DNA of 64,000 bases from Saccharicrinis sp963677245 (GTDB taxonomy: Bacteria > Bacteroidota > Bacteroidia > Bacteroidales > Marinilabiliaceae): contig OY781921.1 of the NCBI GenBank assembly GCA_963677245.1, forward strand, positions 434,001 to 498,000. Direction: 5' to 3'. Positions 60,983-64,000 of the stretch are shown one piece after another. Position 1 is the first letter of the stretch, and each line of letters begins with the position of its first letter. A program made the position numbers and the translations under genes. The notes under the pieces were generated by a model, which saw only the letters and a list, made by a program, of their open reading frames with translations, was not told the DNA's origin and ran no database searches.

Positions 60983-62173
60983 TTAATTGGTTATGAGTTT
61001 AAGTGTTTTTTTCCATTTGATGTAACATCTAAATAGTAATAATATACTAATAGGAATAGTTGCATATGGAAATGATTGAGGAATAATTGACCATCCCATT
61101 ATAAATACGACCAATAATAAAATGTTAATTCTCATCACATAGTTTCCAACTTTACTTTCCAATTTTGAAAATGCCAAATAAATAAATGTTGGAAACGACC
61201 ATAAAATATTTAAGTTATTGGCTGTTACACTATGATCTGTAACTATCCATAAATAAGAGATCAATAATCCAATAATACCTACAGTCAAAAACAAGACCCC
61301 ATCAAAACAACGCCAGAAAATACTTTTGTTTTTATCCAATAAACTTATTGTGATAATTACAAATACAATTAAGCTAAATAGAATTACTGGCTTGGTATAC
61401 CATCTTGTTTTGATATCTTTTCTTCCTTCAAATTTTAGAAGAGGAATCTCTTCTTTTACAACATTTTTTGCTTCATTCTTATCTGTTTTAAATGAAGCAT
61501 TGATTAAGGTATGCATTAAAAAAACCGGTAAAAAAGTGGATTGTTTAACGCTAGGTTCATTGTCTGCAGGCAAACCTAATATTATATTTAAACCTGTTTC
61601 AATCCAGGGCGAATTCTCTAAATAATAGTGCATACACTCCCTATATGATTGCCCATTGAAAATGGCAGAACTATCACTTAAGGTAATCTTTCCTTGAATG
61701 TTATCATTAACAATATCGAAAATACGTGTTGCACAATTATCAAAAAAAAAGTCGTATTTATAGTATCTGTTTTCAGGTTTATAATTTATAACTAAAGCAT
61801 CAAAAATAGCTTGCGTATCATCTAAATTTAAATTCAAAACCTGCTCTGTTACATTTCTACTATCTCTGAAATATTCAGGTAAAAAATCTTTATAATCAGC
61901 TGCACTAAGCATATAATTTAATTTACCATTGGCAAACTTCAAATAAAAATTGGGCGTATTGAAATTAAATGTACCATAATTAAATACAACATCTAGTTTC
62001 GTTGCAGGATCGTTAACCCGAATTGCAGAGTGACCGAAAGCCGAATATAATTCTTCTCCTTGCGAACAAGTGAGTACTGATATTTTTGCATTTTCAGAAA
62101 GCTTTACAGGCTTTGCTTGTAGTATGGTTATGCTTAAAAAATATATTATTAGAATCAGTTGGATGTACTTCAT
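60983..62173 (-). CDS. DUF4105 (Lnb-like) membrane protein
   Basis: I start at ATG 62173 (396 residues) where a signal peptide begins (MKYIQLILIIYFLSITILQA). The first half is a periplasmic domain with the DUF4105 signature GEELYSAFGHSAIRV; the His in GHS may be catalytic, as in lipoprotein N-acyltransferases of the Lnb type. About five membrane helices follow from residue 265 on. Family members can move acyl chains onto lipoproteins; this protein may have a related role. It starts 7 bases after a small unknown gene and probably shares a transcript with it. Confidence 0.85.
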   Translation of the reverse strand: MKYIQLILIIYFLSITILQAKPVKLSENAKISVLTCSQGEELYSAFGHSAIRVNDPATKLDVVFNYGTFNFNTPNFYLKFANGKLNYMLSAADYKDFLPEYFRDSRNVTEQVLNLNLDDTQAIFDALVINYKPENRYYKYDFFFDNCATRIFDIVNDNIQGKITLSDSSAIFNGQSYRECMHYYLENSPWIETGLNIILGLPADNEPSVKQSTFLPVFLMHTLINASFKTDKNEAKNVVKEEIPLLKFEGRKDIKTRWYTKPVILFSLIVFVIITISLLDKNKSIFWRCFDGVLFLTVGIIGLLISYLWIVTDHSVTANNLNILWSFPTFIYLAFSKLESKVGNYVMRINILLLVVFIMGWSIIPQSFPYATIPISILLLFRCYIKWKKTLKLITN

Positions 62174-62180
62174 GCTAGTT

Positions 62181-62552
62181 TCAATTTGCACCAAATATAT
62201 ACAAATTGAAATAAGCTAAACGAACAATATTGTTATTAAAAAGATTAAATATTCTTATTTTTCGAATTTTCAATAATATTGAATCACTAATCACTCTTCT
62301 AACTTTCGGAATACGTTTAATTTTGCTTTGCTTTTTTACAATTTTTGTAAAAATGGAATTCCCTTTGACTTTATTATTCTTAAAATTTGTTGATTTTGTA
62401 GGATTACGAATATCAATTGTTCTTTTTTTAGGAGGATATGTTTCCTCCGTCCAGTAGTAATCCGGATCGGCAAATAAAATCATAAACCAATCAACACAAT
62501 AAGCTGACCACTTTACAAATGCTTTCTCAATACTTAATATTTGTTCATTCAT
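62181..62552 (-). CDS. Small basic protein of unknown function
   Basis: 123 residues, unrecognised. The N-terminal 40 residues are mixed with several Trp and Tyr (KWSAYCVDWFMILFADPDYYW); the rest is very basic (RRVISDSILLKIRKIRIF). A full -7 box lies 35 bases upstream, and the gene ends 7 bases before the DUF4105 start, so it appears real and in the same operon. Base composition is more AT-rich than in neighbours. No function can be proposed. Confidence 0.5.
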   Translation of the reverse strand: MNEQILSIEKAFVKWSAYCVDWFMILFADPDYYWTEETYPPKKRTIDIRNPTKSTNFKNNKVKGNSIFTKIVKKQSKIKRIPKVRRVISDSILLKIRKIRIFNLFNNNIVRLAYFNLYIFGAN

Positions 62553-62587
62553 AACTTAGATACTTTTAATTTCCATTATTTTAGATA

Positions 62588-62595
62588 CAAAATTA
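62588..62595 (-). promoter_or_regulatory. -7 promoter box of the small basic gene / DUF4105 operon
   Basis: On the minus strand this reads TAATTTTG (TAnnTTTG), 35 bases before the ATG at 62552. Confidence 0.5.
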
Positions 62596-62715
62596 TAGTA
62601 CCTTACCATCTGTATAAAAGAACTTTAAGCTATTTAATCTGTTTTTAAGCAAAATAAAAGTGCTTAATAGCACTATTTATAAAGCTTAATATATGCCTAA
62701 TATTTCCTTAATTCA

Positions 62716-62723
62716 TATATTTG
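62716..62723 (+). promoter_or_regulatory. -7 promoter box of the 390-residue gene
   Basis: TATATTTG (TAnnTTTG), 13 bases before the ATG at 62737, giving a leader of only a few bases. Confidence 0.5.
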
Positions 62724-62736
62724 TATATAAGTAATT

Positions 62737-63909
62737 ATGCTTAAAAATTATACAACCATATTATCTGAAGAGCTGCTTTTTTCTCTCATTCAACATATTT
62801 CAGAGTTAGTTGTAGGAGTTGAAAAAATTGTTGGTATTTATGAACGTACCGACACGGGTGAATTATGTGGTGTTAGTTTAAAGTATATCAACCATAGATT
62901 ACAAGAACATGATCTGGATTTATCTAATGTAGTTGATCAAGTAAACCAACTAAGGCAAGAATCAAAAAGTTATAAGTGGATTGAAACTAATCAAGTTCCA
63001 TTTGAAACTTCCTTAACAAATAAACAACGTTCTCAATTAAATATATTTGATGAGTTTAAAAATCTAATATTATTAATTCCGTTGCCAGGTGATGATATCC
63101 GAAAAAATATTATACTCGTTTATTTTAAAGATGAGATAAATAACTTTGGAATACAACATCAAAAATCATCTCTGTCAACCGAGAATAAATCAATTATTGG
63201 TCACTTAATTTCTGCTTCAATAATTTCGTACTGCAAAATGTTTTGGACAGAAAACAAGAAGTTAATGCAGTTTAGAGATAAAACCAGAAAAATTTTAGAG
63301 CATAAACGATCTGATAATAAAGAAGGTAGAAAGATTCAGCAATATGAAGAAATGATTATTTCATATGCATATGAAGTTCTTGAAGATTATTGTCATCCTA
63401 ATGAAGTTAATTATGTTTATTCGAATGATGCTCTGGATTTCATTAAATCATTTAACGGTAGTTTAAGTGAATTAAAAAAATCATTAATTGAAGCCATAGA
63501 ATATGTTGATTTTATCGATACAAATGAAAACAAAACCATCTATCTAGAATATATCAATTCAGATACATATATAAACACCAATAATTCATCACAAAGTTTA
63601 CATATGATACATAAACTTCCTATTAGGTTACAAAAGTTACATGATTTTTTAGATCGATTAGAGACAGCTGCTTTGAAAGTTGACCAATTGGGGCAAAATA
63701 TAATAGGTAATAATATTGGCCAGGCAATGGATAAAAGTATTAGTGGAGCAGCGATATCGGAATACGTAGGTAAAAATAAATTAGCTATAAATAACCTGTT
63801 CGATCAATTTCCTAACCAATGGAATTTTATTAAAAATAACTTTAAAACAATTATTAATATTATTCCAAGTAAAAATAGAACTGCAGATTATTGGAATAAA
63901 GCAACTTAA
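62737..63909 (+). CDS. Protein of unknown function with possible GAF-like N-terminus and helix-turn-helix-like C-terminus
   Basis: 390 residues, cytoplasmic. The first 170 residues have an alternating pattern (VGVEKIVGIYERTDTGELCGVSLKYI, then LILLIPLPGDDIRKNIILVYF) that looks like a small sensory (GAF-type) domain. The middle is helical. The end (about 330-375) contains SGAAISEYVGKNKLAINNLFDQFPNQW, which looks like a helix-turn-helix of the Fis-like type. A regulator role is therefore possible but unproven, and I do not recognise the family. It has its own -7 box and is not cotranscribed with neighbours. The sequence is very AT-rich. Confidence 0.7.
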   Translation: MLKNYTTILSEELLFSLIQHISELVVGVEKIVGIYERTDTGELCGVSLKYINHRLQEHDLDLSNVVDQVNQLRQESKSYKWIETNQVPFETSLTNKQRSQLNIFDEFKNLILLIPLPGDDIRKNIILVYFKDEINNFGIQHQKSSLSTENKSIIGHLISASIISYCKMFWTENKKLMQFRDKTRKILEHKRSDNKEGRKIQQYEEMIISYAYEVLEDYCHPNEVNYVYSNDALDFIKSFNGSLSELKKSLIEAIEYVDFIDTNENKTIYLEYINSDTYINTNNSSQSLHMIHKLPIRLQKLHDFLDRLETAALKVDQLGQNIIGNNIGQAMDKSISGAAISEYVGKNKLAINNLFDQFPNQWNFIKNNFKTIINIIPSKNRTADYWNKAT

Positions 63910-63939
63910 TAAAATAGCTATAAAAACACTGTTTTAATA

Positions 63940-63971
63940 TTTGCAAGTTAATAATTGAAACGATATATTTG
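63940..63971 (+). promoter_or_regulatory. Strong promoter at the window end
   Basis: TTTG (63940-63943), a 20-base spacer and TATATTTG (63964-63971). It would start an RNA near 63978, a few bases before the tRNA-like sequence at the end. Confidence 0.6.
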
Positions 63972-63989
63972 CACCCGCAAAAGCAAGGA

Positions 63990-64000
63990 GATTCAGTAGC
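63990..64000 (+). tRNA. Possible 5' end of a tRNA gene, cut by the window end
   Basis: GATTCAG followed by TAGC could be the 7-base acceptor arm followed by TA (positions 8-9) and the first D-stem bases of a tRNA. It follows a strong promoter with a very short leader, as stable RNA genes do. Only 11 bases are visible, so this is a guess. Confidence 0.3.

Overview
The window is 64 kb of AT-rich chromosomal DNA from a member of the Bacteroidota, probably an anaerobic or microaerobic marine Bacteroidales/Marinilabiliales-type organism. That placement rests on several features: a GldB-like lipoprotein, an S46 dipeptidyl-peptidase, a CzcA-TolC fused metal pump, a bifunctional DAHP synthase/chorismate mutase, a thrA-apgM-thrC operon, a geranylgeranylglyceryl-phosphate-type UbiA enzyme, many lipoproteins, and promoters of the Bacteroidota TTTG-N19-TAnnTTTG type with few Shine-Dalgarno sites. 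The genus is not determined. Gene density is that of an ordinary core chromosome. I see no insertion sequence, prophage, integrase, CRISPR array or rRNA operon.

Layout. 1-7.4 kb: the tail of an M20 amidohydrolase, a small 2[4Fe-4S] ferredoxin, 5-formyl-THF cyclo-ligase coupled to a GldB-like lipoprotein, a BASS-family transporter, an outer-membrane barrel, glutamine-dependent NAD synthase and a Crp/Fnr regulator. 7.7-17.7 kb: a SWIM/SNF2 helicase with a DUF1456 protein, an AsmA-like protein, MazG, PhoH, an FKBP-type lipoprotein and a GGCT-like protein. 17.7-21.9 kb (minus): the aromatic operon pheA - aminotransferase - DAHPS/CM - tyrA, preceded by a Phe/Tyr-rich leader peptide and an attenuator. 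22-28.6 kb (minus): an ABC-F protein, a small Cys-rich protein, the S46 peptidase, Maf, a UbiA-type prenyltransferase and a KdsC-type phosphatase. 28.9-37 kb: a DUF2339 membrane protein, a CzcA-TolC fusion and its adaptor. 37-46 kb: uvrA, a metallo-hydrolase, an MFS transporter, envelope proteins and a universal stress protein. 46-51.4 kb: thrA-apgM-thrC with a Thr-rich leader peptide and attenuator. 51.5-59.5 kb: TPR proteins, clpC, gyrA and a truncated hemoglobin. 59.5-64 kb: a serine hydrolase, a DUF4105 protein, two unrecognised genes and, at the very end, a strong promoter with what may be the first bases of a tRNA.

The most interesting signals are two small, unannotated leader-peptide genes. 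One (minus, 21831-21754) encodes 25 residues with 8 Phe and 3 Tyr. Its last codons can pair with the 5' arm of a perfect 13-bp terminator just before pheA. The other (plus, 46176-46244) encodes 22 residues with 8 Thr and 1 Ile, and lies before overlapping antiterminator and terminator hairpins and thrA. Both have the layout of ribosome-mediated transcription attenuation as known in enterobacteria, here under Bacteroidota promoters. Other points worth checking are the RND-TolC polyprotein with an internal signal peptide, a cluster of 23-bp hairpin repeats at 14.74-14.82 kb, a repeat hairpin inside the aromatic operon, and the ApgM-like protein in the place of homoserine kinase.
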